From contig WOAB01000760.1 in NCBI GenBank assembly GCA_027886185.1, positions 3,443,017 through 3,507,016 on the forward strand: a stretch of DNA of 64,000 nt. The letters run 5' to 3'. The notes under the pieces are model-generated. The model did not search any database. It was not told the DNA's origin and saw nothing but the letters and a program-made list of their open reading frames with translations. The stretch comes from Rheum nobile. Lineage: Eukaryota > Streptophyta > Magnoliopsida > Caryophyllales > Polygonaceae. Made by a program: the position numbers and the translations under genes. This document shows, piece by piece, positions 42,552-56,450 of the stretch (within the stretch, counting starts at the first letter, position 1; every line of letters starts with the position of its first letter).

Positions 42552-44752
42552 ATGGCTGCTGCTGCTTCTTCGTCGGCACTGCTTCACCCTCTCGGTGAGC
42601 TTCATCCCCTCCAATTTCTCTTAATTTTTCTAAGTCAATCACATCAATTTCACTTTTCTCTGGTTTTCCTTCTCTCTACACACAATGGCAGTTCTAGATA
42701 AAAAAAAAAACAGTATTCAAGCATTCCAAAAACAGATTAGCATACATAAACCATTGTTCGAATTATCGGGTGAAAATCTGTTTAACTTGCCTGTTTCTAT
42801 TGCATTTTAGGATTAGGGCCGCTTCTTGAACCGTTCAAATTACGAAATTTGGATTACTGTGTACGTTTATTTCACAATTAGGTTGTGCTCTTTTCAAGAA
42901 CGGATATGGCGGCTACCGGATTCCCGTGTCTCAGCCTTTGAAGGCAAGGCTTGGTTCTGAAGGATTGAGAACAGCAGATCATAGTTTACAACTAGTGAAT
43001 CGGCGAGAGTTACTTGGCCAGTTTCTTGGGCTTTCAAGTTTCTTGTTAGCTTCGTTTAATGCTGAGGCTGCAGGTTTGCCGCCGGAGCAGAAGCCAAGAC
43101 TATGTGATGATGAATGCGAGAAAGAGCTTGAAAATGTATGGTGAGATTGCTCAGCACTTCCCTTCTTTTGTATACTGTGGTTTTATTATTCATAAGAATT
43201 GTGTTTGTGGGTGTTCATGGAATTTTGACTGAGCAGTGTACAGATATTGGCCAAATTTGACAAAAAATGGGAAATGATTGTGAATTTATATTGAAATGTT
43301 TTTGGTATGCACAGAAGCCTAAATTTGAAAGAAAAACATGATTGGAGAATCAAACTGTACAGACAAAGTTAATGAATGAATACTTTGAAGTGGTATATGT
43401 GGGCAAAATGTATGAAATTAGTTAACTTGTGTTATAATAGAGATTATAGTAGGGCATAGAGACTTATTGTATACCTTGTTCTGAATCTGATTATCCAGAT
43501 AATGATTTGTCAATACAAGTGAGGCAAATGATATTCATCAGCCACAAGTATGAAGAAAACTGGGTGATGGTGTTCTTGTGTTTATGACAGTAAATTTGAA
43601 GCTGCTTGTTTGCTTAAAGGTACCAATGGTGACTACAGAATCTGGGTTGCAATACAAAGACATAAAAGTTGGTACCGGCCCAAGTCCACCTGTTGGTTTT
43701 CAGGTACTTGTAGTTAAGCAAATTTGATCTTTTTTTGTGTTGGGTTATGGTATTCAATATCAAATATTACCATGTACATTGTACATTTTTTATGCTACAA
43801 GATTTGGTTATCAAATTGACATCAGTTTATTTGAACTCTTGAAAGTGATACTATACTACGTTGTATTACAAGTTTCATTTGACTTGATTCTGTTTTGCCT
43901 CTCTGTGATTTATCCTTGTAGGTTGCAGCAAACTATGTCGCGATGGTCCCATCAGGACAGATATTTGATAGGTAGTTGCTTTGGATTGCTGATAGTTTGA
44001 GAGTTTTTTCATCTTATTTGTATCACTTATATTTATTCCTATATAATTTTTCTTACCTTTTCTTCTTCTTTTGATTCCTGCAGTTCACTGGAAAAAGGAC
44101 AACTTTACATTTTTCGAGTTGGTTCTGGTCAGGTGAGCTCCATAGGTAGTGTCAAATTATCAGGATTGCTATGTCTATGTTGGTCAGAAAACAAATCAGG
44201 GAACCAGAAGAAAATCAATGACAACATTCATTTCATATCATTGTTTATAACATGTTTCTATGCCCTTTTATGTTTGTTGAGGAAAAAATGCACAAGAATA
44301 CAGATAAGCTATATTCACCTACGTAGCCATATAGTTTACTTCCTTGATTTAATTTTTTCCTTATGCATATTTATTTCCCATAATGATAAAAAAATAGGTT
44401 ATAAAGGGACTTGATGAAGGGATGCTAAGCATGAAAGTTGGAGGAAAGCGGCGTCTCTATATTCCAGGCTCTGTACGTACTCTGTGTGCGCTTTAAACTG
44501 GTGTTTTGTTGATTTGCTTTCTCCTAGCAATACTTAGCACTTTTGTATGTGAAAAAATGGTTCTGTCATTTATCTTGAGCAATTTTTCCATATTCTTTTT
44601 TGCGTTTTGAACCGCTACTCTTGTTTGTGTAGTTGGCGTTTCCTAAAGGCCTCAATTCTGCACCTGGAAGGCCAAGAGTCGCCCCGAGCAGCCCTGTGGT
44701 TTTCGATGTGAGTTTAGAGTACATACCAGGCCTGGATATCGATGAAGAGTGA
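42552..44752 (+). CDS. FKBP16-3: Thylakoid-lumen FKBP-type peptidyl-prolyl isomerase
   Basis: Seven exons: 42552-42594, 42882-43135, 43620-43703, 43922-43971, 44084-44132, 44398-44472 and 44633-44752, all GT-AG. They join to 225 codons (224 residues). The start MAAAASSSALLHPLG is a chloroplast transit peptide. It is followed by a twin-arginine lumen signal: NRRELLGQFLG, the hydrophobic LSSFLLASF, and cleavage after AEA. The FKBP domain covers about residues 105-220 (LQYKDIKVGTGP, ANYVAMVPSGQIFDSS, VIKGLDEGMLSMKVGGKRRLYIP, VVFDVSLEYIPG). It catalyses proline cis-trans isomerisation in folding; some active-site aromatics of canonical FKBP12 are not obvious, so activity may be low. FKBP16-3 is assigned from my memory of the family (the PRLCDDECEKELENV segment) and is likely but unchecked. 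Confidence 0.94.
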
Positions 44753-45336
44753 TATTCATGTGTATCAAAAAATTAGCTTCTTTTCATGAAGAAGAAGAAG
44801 AAGAAGAAGAGGAAGAAACCAGCTTATTTCTCATTGTGTGTGAGTATTCTTTTTTGTCTGAAATTGTTTTGTTTTATGTAATTTTTCTATGTATTTATCC
44901 AAAATCCCAACTTAGAAAACATGTTGACCCACAAATCCCATTAATTAAACCAAGGTAATTTTTTATTATTTGCAATGCTAAATTCCTTTGCACACACATG
45001 GCTAAGAAAGCTAAGGTCAGAGAAAATTATGAGCTTGCTCATTCCAGAGATTGAAATCTTGATTCCTAATTCTCAACAGTGTCACCAAACTATTGGTAAG
45101 TCTTGACCAAATCTTCATGAACAGAGCTAGAAACAAAGGAATCAGAATGCACAATACAAGGACAAGATCACACCAAAAAGATTGGCGAATCTTGCATCGC
45201 GTAATATGTATTGCTTAGTCGAATTCGACACACCAGTCATGATGAACACATCTTCTTCTTCTTTTTATTCACTGCAAATGCATAGTACATTGTCCAAACA
45301 GGTATGTACACAAGGTGATTAAGCTTAAGCTTAATC
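44753..45336. other. 3' flanks of the convergent FKBP and amine oxidase genes
   Basis: Contains a (GAA)n-type microsatellite at about 44788-44817 in the likely FKBP 3' UTR. The two genes converge here with under 600 bp between stop codons. Confidence 0.5.
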
Positions 45337-48300
45337 TTAATCAGAAGCAGAAGCAGCAGGCTTACAAACAGGCAAGTCTTCCTCCTTGTTAGGGGGAATC
45401 CCAAGAATAGGGTTCCTCTCAAAGAAGTTAACAGGCTTCAGATCAAAACTTGATGACACCGTTGGCATTATTGGAAAGTCCTCTTGACATGGTATGTGAT
45501 GAAACCCTAATGTATACCACATCACTATGTCCTTGTTCTCTATTCCTCTATCCCTGCATTACCAAAATTTTCCTACAATTAGAACCCTACAATAATATTT
45601 CTCAATTGAAATGTGCTCAACTTGAAATCCCAAGTAGAGCCAAAATAATCTAAGAATCGAGTAACATTTGACCCGTATTTTTGGGGGTCCAAGTACAGGT
45701 GACTCTTTGCATACGGGGAAAATTGAACACGGGATCTCCTGCTAAATAGATCAGCCTCTTTCGTATGAACGCAGCGGAACGATAGATCCCGTATTCCAAA
45801 ACTAGCCGATGTTACAAAGTATTAGGATATGTGTGAATGTCATGCTTATAAGGTACCTTTGGATTACCGCACTTAATGTAATATAATGCATTAAGTTTTG
45901 TAACCCAAATGCTCTCTTAAGGGTCTGTTTGGATTCTCGACATAATACATTATCTTGCATTAAAGTGATAATTTAATGTATTATCATCGGAAATACAAAC
46001 GGAGCCTATAAAATGCAATCTAAAACATACCTTTGAGACCATGTTGCAAGAGTATCTTCACCCTGGCTCTGGTAAACAAACAAGCCACCAGCCCACTCCT
46101 CGCTCCGGTTGTAAGGCGTGACCCAAATCTGGTTATTGGTAAAGGCGCCGCGTTTCTGTGGAGGGTCATCAAGATCAAGCAAGCTAGCCGCGGTGCCACC
46201 TGGCACAACCTTATACCCAACCGGGTTTCCCACACGGGTCTTCTTATTCGGGTTGACCACGTGAAACTCGGATGGAGAGTAGAGTTTAAGCCTAACTTGT
46301 GCATCCTTCTCTGTCTTGGCAACTGTCCTAGTCGCCTTCAAGTAGCTCTTACGTGGCGTGTCTTGCAGCGACGACATCTGCTTCTCGAGGCTGACTTTGA
46401 CAAACGAGTTGTCCTCGCCGTCGACGTCCATGTCGAGGTAGAATGTTACGTAGTGGTCGTGGATAACGCCCACGACGTTTTCTGATAGTAGTGTGCCGTA
46501 CATTTCTTCGGATTCGGGTATTTCGTTTGTGTTTGTGAATGGAGTTCCCTTTACCATCAATATGCCACTCAATCCAACCTGAAGATTGGCACTTTATAGG
46601 TCAAATTAAGTGGATAAAACCTATGTATTGACAATAACTTTTCAATTTGTAGTAGCACTTCACCTTATCACGCATCCGTCAATAATACCCTCTTTTCTTC
46701 TTTTGTACAAAATTAAAGATGAAAAAACGAAGAAGAAATGCTTATGAAAGAGAAAGGGATAGAGAGAATGAACCTTGATCTTGATTAAGCCATCTGTTTG
46801 GAACTCCCAATCCACAATGTAATCGTAGTTTGCTACTGATGCTGCCATTCTAACCACAAGTGTCACTTTTGGCCTCACCTCCCTTATCTACCTCACAATT
46901 CACATTCACAAACAATTATCATTAGAATTTTCTAATCATTCAATCTATACTATTTCCATATATATTTATAATAAACTAACATAAATTAAATATAGTCTTC
47001 TTTAATACCGTTGACCAATTAAATAGATTACCTCTAATCCCGTAATGGGACTCTCGGAGTGACGCCAGCCAATCTCCCCAGCATACCTCTCGAACACACA
47101 CACCATATTAGACCGAACGTACGGCGTGCCGTCGCTGGCGGCGAACACGCCGTCCATATAATACGCGTTCCTCGGACAATCATTGAGCGGCTCGAGCGGC
47201 ATCGCCTGCAGCCCGAACCCGTACTCGCCCGCATCCATATACGTCTTGAAATACCAAGCGTCCGTGGGGTCCATGTACGGCACAAACAGCTCTGACGTCA
47301 TCCCTTTATACATCACGCTCCGCACCTCCCCGCTTTCCGGGTCCCGCACCGCGGCCCGCGACACGATCACCCCGGCCCGCGGGTCGGGCTTGAGGTGAAA
47401 TTCCCAGTTTGCCCATTTCACCATGTGGCCGTTCTCCACCGTGAAGCTCGGGCCTCGCGGCTGCTCGATCGATATCGGGTTGAGCTTGAGGCCCGTTTGG
47501 TGGCGGTGGTTCTGGGCCGAGTAGCGGTACTCGGTGTTGGCGGGCCCCGGGATCGGGATGTCGCGGCCTCGGTCCGAGAGGTCGAGTACTTGCTTCGAGT
47601 CTAGGTCAACGATGACGGTTAGGCCTTCGATGGGTCTCATGTAGAAGTTGCTGGTTCCTTTCATGGAGTAGCATTGGACTTTTATTAATCTCCTCTTCTC
47701 TTCTTTTTCTCCGTACCATCCTGTAAATATAAAATTTGTCCGTTTAAGCATAACTTAGATACAATTTACGTAACGCATCATGTACTATTTCAACGTGCAT
47801 AAGTTTTTCGTTAGTTTGATTACAAGATAATGTAGTCGGAATCTTGCGACCAATATAATAGAATATACTCCGTATGGTTGGAATCTGTAAAATAATGATG
47901 AGTTTGATTTCAATGATAAAAAGGCAAAAAAGGCCCACTAATACATGTCCAATTAACTAGATCCACTTATGTCAATCATGGAATAAAACGTTAAATTTGA
48001 CCCATTTCAATACTTGCTAGATCCACTAATACATGTCCAGTACTTGCTATACTATAAATCTATAATACATAAAAATCTGAAACCATACGTCACTTAGTTT
48101 TAAAACGTTAAATTTTTAAAATAAAAAAATAATCATCTAAATAAAACTAAAATAATATTTTTAACGGTACATAGATTAGAAAACCGATATTTATATATTT
48201 CATGTAACTACATAAGTTGAAAAGTTGAATTAAATTTGACCCATTTCAACGACTTTGATTTAAAAAAAATCACATTAAAACCTTAACTTTATTCGAAACA

Positions 48301-49082
48301 TTAAAAACTATATTCACATGCAGTAAAATGATGCTCAATCCACTGCATCTTGGGATACAACACCTACGAACATGGTGGAAAGAAGACAAAAAAGTATGCG
48401 CAAGTGTTAAGAGTTGACGCACAACTAAACGCAGGTGTGTAACAAACAAACACACTCGGCAAATCATTTCTGAAAATACGAAGTTGAACATACCAGGAGA
48501 AAGGGGCAAGCAAGCCACGTCGGCCAAATCAACGCCACGGCTCACAACGGAACGGTTGAACGCCGCGCTAGAAAACGGCGCCCACGTGGACCACGTCATG
48601 TCCTCTATCGTCATAACCGGGAACCCGGAAACGGGACCCGAACCCCGACGCACGACCCGGCCCGTCTCCAGCTCAACGCTGAGCACGTGCGACTCCCCAC
48701 CGGCACGTGCCACCACGGAAGCCTTCCGTGGCGGGAGCCGATCGCCGTCTCTCCACTTGAGGACAACCTTCTTCGGGGGCTCCTCAAGGACAACGGAGTG
48801 GAGCGCGTGGGGTCCCGTCGCCTTGAGGAGCGCGTGGGAGGAGAGGATCTCCCGAACCCGGCTGAACTCCCGCACGGTGAGGGGGTCGAGCGGGTGGTGG
48901 GGCGTGTCGGAGGAGTGGTCGGTGGTGGGGCGGCGGGAGGTGAGGCGGGAGGCGGCCGTGCACCACCAGGAGTCGAGGGTGGCGCAGCCGAGGGGTTTGG
49001 TGGGGAGGGTTTTGAAGGAGGTGGCGAAGAGGAGTACGGCAAGGAGGAGGAAAAGGAAGCGCATCCTTTTTCTTGGATCCAT
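45337..49082 (-). CDS. CuAO: Copper amine oxidase (primary-amine oxidase), secreted type
   Basis: Five exons: 49082-48494, 47720-47032, 46887-46774, 46578-46031 and 45553-45337, all GT-AG, joining to 719 codons (718 residues), normal for plant CuAOs. It oxidises primary amines such as putrescine to aldehyde, ammonia and hydrogen peroxide. It starts MDPRKRMRFLFLLLAVLLF, a signal peptide or anchor that suggests the apoplast. Landmarks: catalytic base Asp in YMDAGEYGFG (about 359), the Tyr that becomes topaquinone in NYDYIVDWEF (about 447), copper ligands in HDHYVTFYLD (about 504 and 506), and a third His in GFHHIPCQEDFP (about 665). Alternative start: an ATG at 49097 adds five residues, but a TATA box at 49116-49124 favours 49082. 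All catalytic motifs are intact. Introns carry short repeat-like inserts. Confidence 0.96.
45845..46010. repeat. Short MITE-like inverted sequences in a CuAO intron
   Basis: Two small inverted structures lie side by side in intron 4. One runs from about 45852 (TACCTTTGGATTACCGC) to about 45912 (GTAACCCAAATGCT). The other runs from about 45917 (TTAAGGGTCTGTTTGGATT) to about 46008 (AATACAAACGGAGCCTATAA). Target duplications are not clear. Confidence 0.4.
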
Positions 49083-49115
49083 GTTTGAGTGACTCACTTA
49101 GCTCTCGTATTCTTT

Positions 49116-49124
49116 CTATATATG
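49116..49124 (-). promoter_or_regulatory. Possible TATA box of the amine oxidase gene
   Basis: The minus strand reads CATATATAG about 35 bp upstream of the MDPRKR start codon. The implied transcript start near 49090 would leave a very short 5' UTR and exclude the ATG at 49097. Confidence 0.4.
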
Positions 49125-50210
49125 TAGTTGCAAAAACGTCTAGGAATGGCCTAAGGGTTGTTTTTTAAGCACTTACTTATTGTTGACCTATAAATGAATG
49201 GATTCATTCTCAACATCAACACTTTTATATACTCCTAGTAAAAATCGGACAAAAAAAAAACTCTAAAAAATCCAACACCAAACCACTAAATCAAGTACTT
49301 TGGTGAAATGACTATAAAAGTTAATTTGTACTATTAAGCATGAGTCATGACTGCATATCATTAATATAAATGTGCCATCAATCTGTATGATATTAATTGT
49401 TATAATTAGGGCTTTTACAATTTTAAAATTTATTATTAGCTAACTAATTAGTTAGGATTAGTAATGGTTTTAACCGATTCATAATAAATTTGTTTTTGCT
49501 TCTGAGCTTTCATTTTACCATGTCGAGGGTATTTGACGTGCATGCATGAGTTAAACCCGGATTAAAAAAATAGAAGTAACAAACTAGTTTTTAGAAGTAC
49601 ATCAAGGGAGATATTAGTAATTAAAATAATGCTTAAAAATCACAATGCTACAAATATACTTTTTGTTTGTTATAAGTGAAAAGAAAAAATATGACCATGA
49701 TCACTTCGATAAAAAAAAATCGATAGATATGGATTTAATTTTTATAAACTTCAATTTAGATGGATTCATGAGTACTAACGGAAATGAACTCCTATAATAA
49801 ATTAAGTTTATTGTTATCAATTGTTATTATGTACGTCATGGTTGAGAAATATAAATTGATTCATTGAACGATTTGCAAGATTTAGCATAATAAAAGGTAC
49901 ACTTTGAAAATAAATTCATCAAATAAATCGTAGCATTGAGCTTGGCCGTTGGTGTTTCAGCTCAACAAATTGAAGTAATCTAAGTCGTCAAGTTATTATT
50001 TCGATAACGAGTTCTTTTTAATAATGGAGTTTTGCTTATCCCTTATTTGAACAATTGTAGGCTTTATAATTAGCTTTCCTAAATTTTAACTGTTAGAGAG
50101 ACTTTGGAGTAATGGTATGCTTAATTGAAAGTTATAAGTTGAAGTGTTGAAATAATATAGAAAGAGTGATTTGACATCTCAAGAAAATAATCGCATTGTA
50201 CTACTGTACA
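49125..50210. other. AT-rich intergenic DNA
   Basis: No frame with recognisable protein content. It includes the region upstream of the amine oxidase gene. Confidence 0.4.
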
Positions 50211-50213
50211 TAA

Positions 50214-50523
50214 GGGCTCGTTTGATATCGATATCAAGGATATGAGATATCGGATATGGATATCGATATGTATATTAAAATATAGGTATGAGTGATATAA
50301 ATGTATTAGATATGTGTATGTATATGAGTGATATATTTGATATATCAATTTTTTAAAAGATATCAAAATAATACTTGAATATCACTCTGATATCACTAAT
50401 ATCGATATCTACTTATATCAAACAACAAATATTAGTTTAATATCGATATCAAGATATATCAAACACGAATATGAATATGACTGATATCTCATACCCCTAC
50501 CTGATATAATACCAAACTGGTCC
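50214..50523. mobile_element. Tourist-like MITE rich in GATATC
   Basis: 310 bp flanked by TAA (50211-50213 and 50524-50526). Ends: GGGCTCGTTTGATATCGATA on the left, and GGACCAGTTTGGTATTATAT as the complement of the right. The body is full of ATATCGATATC-type words, so it is largely self-complementary. The 3-bp TAA duplication fits the Harbinger/Tourist group. Confidence 0.78.
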
Positions 50524-50526
50524 TAA

Positions 50527-53521
50527 AATGATATACCATAACAATAATGGAGTAGAGGGGAGGTGAGTGGAATCTTGAGCAGTGAAGAAGAGATAAGGAA
50601 GAAAACGATATGAGTGGCTTCGCCAAAAAGTAGGATGTGAGATGAATCTTGACGTATGTAAATTTGGTTGATTTGAACGTCTCCTTTTGTCTTTTCAACG
50701 AGGAACTTCGGATTCACAAGCTTACTTATGTGTGATCCACTATGAATAGTGCTCCAATTTTTGGATGGAAATTGTTAATGGGAAGACTAAAATTGGAACT
50801 CCTTTTATACAAATACTCCGTATGTACTAATCTTAATAATATCACTTCTCTGTACTTGGGTTATTAAATTTTAAATCAAATAAACATTTTTTTTGTATCA
50901 TAACTTAATAAAATTTTCAAATATAATAAAAAAAGAATAAGTAAACAAAATAAATAAAAATTTACACACTTTTATAGAATATATACACTATTTTTTAAAA
51001 TATTTTACAACTATAATAAAACCTCTTACAAAATAAATATAAAGAACAATTATATACTCCTCTCGAACGATTGGGCTTTGCATTTGGGTCAATATCATGG
51101 ACTGTACCAATTTAGGCCGTTGATTCTTATAATTGATTATGGGCCCAACCTCATCTCGTATGATACTTCCCAGGCACCCGATCTTGATGTCATCTTTAAT
51201 TATTTTGTTTTTCCCTCTTTAATTTCAATTTACCAATTTATATATGATTTTTTTTCCATATTAGGAATTTCGTCCATTCAAATAGGAAAACAGAGAATTG
51301 AATTCGTAAACTCTGTGATCTCGATTAGGTGATGTCATGCTTGATGATTTCCACATATTTAGGTTGTTTCCACGACATCAGTTATTTAAATAACGCATTA
51401 GAAGAACAAATATTATAATAAACTCTCTTTAATTATTATCATAAGGGTTCTAACGGAGATTATAAGTGAAGAATATTTTAAACGATAATCAACCACATAT
51501 CCTTAATTCTTCAACCAGAAAATTGGCCATCAAACCAAAGATCCACAAATTTTGGTGTTGTATGCCTATTTGTAGCCCTTGGTTCCTGCTTCTGATTGAT
51601 GGTAAGGTGTTGAGACGTGTTGGCTCGTGATTGGTCATGCGGAGCGACGTGACAGACAGTTCAGGCGGCTAAGGAGGGCGCACGGTTTGGAGATGGACTA
51701 TTTTCATTGGAGCTTGATAACGTCTTTGTTGAACGCGTCCTTTTATCGTACTTTTTGGATACATTGAATGGGGCATCCATGAAGTACTATGAAAAAACCG
51801 TGTTGTATCTGAACGTAAAACGACGTCTCGGCTGCGCCACCCTCTAATCGTGGTGGTGCACAACCATCAATGCGTATCACCTAAGTTGACAAAATTAGAC
51901 TTTATACATTGATAGTTTGTTCTTGGATGTGCAATCTCTAGTTACAATCTTACTATTTAAAGATTATATAGGCAATAAAATGTAGAGCAATAACCATTTC
52001 GATACATGCGTTCGGTTATAATGCAAGTTCTTGCTCGTATTTTTAATTTCTTGAGGTACGTTATTGCGTAACCTTTTTTTATGGACTAGAGAATTAACTT
52101 AATTAATTAACTTGAGAACATGCATTTGTAGGAGCACTAGCTTTTGAAGAAACTAAATAAACCCTAAAAGGTTGAAAGGCAAATGAGAGTGTCCCCGGAG
52201 AACATAACTTTTTGAATGCCATGCGAGAATCTCCTTCTTTTAGCACTTTTGAAAATTGCAGTTTAAGTTTTCTGGATATGGACTCACTTAAGTAAATCTG
52301 TACGTGTACCAATGCATTTGTCTTAGCCCACTTGCACTTGCTACACACAAATATATTCTCAATGTATTATTTTATTACTAGTTCCACAACGAAGCTCAAA
52401 TTAACAAGTTTTAATAGCCGTTCTCTGTTTATTTAATTGATCAACACATGACGATCCTTTAATTAGCAAATTACAGTTTGCATAAAAGGCAAAAATCGAC
52501 CGGGAATTAATCATGGTTATGTTATCTGTCTATGTACGTGATTAAACTTATTGAGCCTAATTCTTATTATTTTCAATTGTGTTCAAGAAATCATGATGCA
52601 GGGCAATTTCAGATTTTAAAAGGAAAATAAAAACTTATTCACTTTTTTCGATCTAAAATAAGTATTGTTTTAGAACACAATGTTTAAGTAACGTATTAAG
52701 TACACTTAGAGTTTTACATTTTTTCTCAATCTTTCTACAATATAAATCATTTATCACCATTATTTTTTGAGGCAATGAATAAAGAGTTTAAGATAAAATG
52801 TCAACGAAAATATATTTCAATAATAAATGAAAGATTGAAATAACATGACATATAAATTAAGTTGATCAAAATTCAAGTATTAAAACGACATTTAATTCAA
52901 ATTCAAGTTAATAAATTTTAAGGTTGAGGCCCTTAATCCTTTTTTTATTTGGAGTTAACTCTAATAGAAAGGGGGGCATGTTTCATGGGAGTGCACAACC
53001 TACAACACTATCAAAGGAGAATAGAAGGATCGGAGAATGGAAGCACTGAACTAACAACCACACTTTCGTGGAAAAGCACCCAAACGAGCACTTCTTTTCA
53101 TAAAAGTTCCTTTATTTCGAAATTTCTGTAACTTTCATGACCTAACTTTTAACAAGTTTATTTTGTGATACATGGTTTTGTGGGTAATATAGATAGATAT
53201 GCTACTATGCCGTCTCAAGATGAATAACATTCTACAATTTTTTAATAAATCGAAGTTTATTTGAGGGTATTGTCGTATATTCTTGTCCAAATTTTATAGT
53301 TCCGTCGTGATCATATTTTTTTCGTTTTACACAAAAGACGAGTTAAAATCTTTAAGGGTAATTGCACTTAATGACCCATTATAATGCTCCCTTATTATAC
53401 TTTTTGTCAAGAATCACCCCTTATTTTAAGTTCCTTGCGATTAATCACCCTTTATTTTCATTTTTGCTAAAGGCTATCCTTTGTGTTAGGTTGTTTGCAC
53501 ATAACTTCTATTATTTTCAAA
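50527..53521. other. AT-rich intergenic DNA, no gene recognised
   Basis: Frames at 51078-51332, 51669-51863, 52103-52348 and 52949-53131 show no domain. Words such as TTTTTGCTAAAGGCTATCCT near 53462 recur near 53735, showing an old repeated unit around the next Helitron end. Confidence 0.4.
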
Positions 53522-53549
53522 CTAGTGTCGTACCCATACAAGTACGGGT
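53522..53549 (-). mobile_element. Helitron 3' end (minus strand)
   Basis: On the minus strand a hairpin (ACCCGTACTTGTATGGGT) is followed 7 nt later by CTAG and then T, the rolling-circle transposon end rule. The rest of the element would extend to higher coordinates. I could not place its 5' end. Confidence 0.6.
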
Positions 53550-56450
53550 GACTGTAAATTTATAAAATCATCAATAATTATTTATAATTGAATTAAATTA
53601 TGTTATATTTAAGTAGTTTTAAGAAAAATATCTTAGTGATATTATTTCAGAATTATATAAATAAAAGATTCAAATAACATGATTTTGTTATTAAAAATAG
53701 ATATGTTCATTAATAATTATTCATAATTTCATTTTTGCTAAAAGCTATCCTTTATGTTAGGTTGCTTGTATTTAACCACCTTTATTTAAAATTTATCAAA
53801 AATCATTGTTAATATATTTACTTGTCAATTAACAATCTCTTTAACGCATTTGTTATTATCCGATTGATAACACATCATCTTATCCTTGAGTTTTTTGCGC
53901 TCTGATTTTGAATTTCGCAAAAAAAAAAACATCAATTCAAATAAGAATCAATTTTTTGTTCGTTTTTTTCCGATTAACCACCTCCAAATTTGTTATAACC
54001 AAATTTATAAAAGAATATAATACTCGTTCGCTCTGGTTCAAATTGAAAAATAGTCGATTTAAACGAGACCAAATTTCAGAAAAAAAAATCAAACTAAAAA
54101 CTTTTCAATTTGAACCGAAAACAAGTAAACATACTAAACTTGAACTGAAAAAATATACTTCTAGCAATCGTTTTCAATTATTATTTTATCCCATAATCTG
54201 GTTTCGGTCTCAACCAATAGTTTTTTATTTGAATTGTAACAAACAAATATTAATATTGGTTTTATCAATACTAGTTTATAACAAATTCAGAGCGATGGTT
54301 AATCGAAAAAAAATGAAAACGATACAAAATAATTTAATATTGTTGTCGATACATTGTTATGTGTGGTACAAGCTATTGTTTTACAAAGTAAACACTCTAA
54401 CACTAATGCAAGTCAGAAACGTCGCAAGTCTCAAAAGGTTAGCACATCTCACCTCTAATTTGTGTAGTTCAGATAAGAAAATAATAGATTAATTGAAACT
54501 CAGATCAGTAGGAAGGCGAGTTTGCTTTGAGTTTAGAAAAGAGATATAGTTTTCGAGTTGTGTTAATGGAGAAGAAAAACAATCCTTTAGAAAAAAAAAG
54601 TGGAGAAAATAATTCATCCATGGTTTGCTCAACCACTCATTAATTACAAAATCAAAATAGATAGATATTTTAAAAGTAGTTAAGGATTGCTTCCCAAATT
54701 TCGCTCGTTGAATCTAATATTTTATAATGTTTTAGTAAAACTATGAAGTTACAGAAGAGCAATAATTAATGAGTAATCTGATCGTCCCTTAATTTATTAA
54801 CAAACCCCTAAATGGAGCTCGTTCTATTACGCACGTGTCACAAACATGGACCGGTTGACGAAAGATATAGGCTTGAGGGTCTCTATTCTCACACATCTCT
54901 ACTATTCCACAAATAATATAAGAAAGTTTATTTACCTTTAAAATTTCGATGTGCGATAAACGAAGATACCCCTTCTTATGGACAAAAAAAAAAACGATGT
55001 GCGATGACACACTCCATGTTAACATATACATATAAAAGTTTGTACGAAGTAACGTGTGTGAGTTGAAACATTAAGGGAAGAAGATGTGTGGTCGGTGATG
55101 GTTTGTTGATGAGTACTAGCTAGATAAACTTAAAATCAAGATGCTATGTGGTAGAGTTCCTTTACATCCCTTATTTGGATAGGCTTCTTTATGCACTTAA
55201 ATGCTTTACTTTGATTACAAGGGAAACAACAAATACACAAACTGAAACAAAGCATTCAAAGTTAGTTGAAAGGCTTGAATCAATTAAGGTACACCAAATA
55301 ATGCGCAAATTGCATCTTCTTCTTTTGATATACGTCCTCAAAGTTGTAGGATTGTATAATTTTTACAACTTAACTGGTAAATATATTATTTTGTGACCAC
55401 GAGTTTAGGAGTTTGATTTTTCCAACTTCCATCCATTTTAAGAGGATTCATGGACCTTACATATTGACACCCATATTACCAAAAAGTTTAAGTCATAAAA
55501 ACCCAACATTGAAAAAAAACTAACTAATATAATTAGCGTGCTTCATAAAAAAAAAAGTATATTGGACTCCATATAAGGATAAACCTTCTCAGCATAGTTC
55601 GGATTTGTTTAGTAATTCACTTAGAAACAATTTATTATTTATAAGTTCACAAAAATATTTATAAAGACATTACCAAACAAAACTTTAACCTTATCATTAA
55701 TTAACTTATTAGGCTTCGTTCGGTCAGAGATTTTTTGAGATTAACAAAATTTGACTTTATTTTTAATCTACATATGAGTGTTCGATAAAAAAAAATTGTC
55801 AATAATCTAACTTAAGTAATTTGTTGTAAATTAATGTAACTTAATTTTATCAATTACAAGTTGAATTTCATCTTTCTCAGTTTCATCTTATAATACCGAA
55901 CACCAATTATATTTTAAAAATATTAAACTAATAATCCAACTCCAGATGCAGCTGATTATTCAGCTACAACTCCACTCCAACTACTCATTCACCCCATCTC
56001 TTATTTCAGATAAATTTATCGAATCGAATTTTAATGATCATACAAGGCTTTTTCGGTTTCCCTTAATCACGGTTATTATATATACAATGTTTATGTTTTC
56101 ATATCGACGACCCACAACTGAATCCCCGCCTAGAGTTAAGGGGTTTTTTCAATTGGAAAAGGTGTATGTTCATGATTATGCATATTTAAAGTTTAGTTTT
56201 TTTAGTGTGTCCATGGACACATGCTAACAAGCTTAAATATGAAATTTATCTTCAAAATATCCCTAATAGAGAATTGATAAACCCTTAGCAAACAAGATTA
56301 AACTAGTGACTAACTAAATAATTGCCAAAAAATGAGTTCTTAGAGTGTGTCCATGGACACACTAGAAAAAACCTTTAAAGTTTACATCATAATTTTTTTG
56401 AGATAATCCTAGGCGGTGTTCTATGTACGTAGGAGGAATCAAATACGGAA
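53550..56450. other. AT-rich intergenic DNA with repeat debris
   Basis: The longest frame, 53908-54492 (194 codons), has a Lys/Asn-rich low-complexity composition and no domain, so I do not call it a gene. 55725-55895 has TTCGGTCAGAG and ACCGAACACC in opposite senses, like a worn MITE. TGTGTCCATGGACACA, a perfect 16-bp palindrome, occurs near 56207 and 56345. Confidence 0.45.

Noticed and set aside
48484..49092. Long frames antisense to the amine oxidase first exon (also 48611-49042, 48687-49088, and 46033-46485 in exon 4)
   Set aside because: GC-rich coding exon keeps other frames open. The sense frame has the family motifs.
53908..54492. 194-codon plus-strand open frame
   Set aside because: AT-driven Lys/Asn/Phe-rich composition, no domain, no splice or promoter context, and a neighbourhood of transposon debris.
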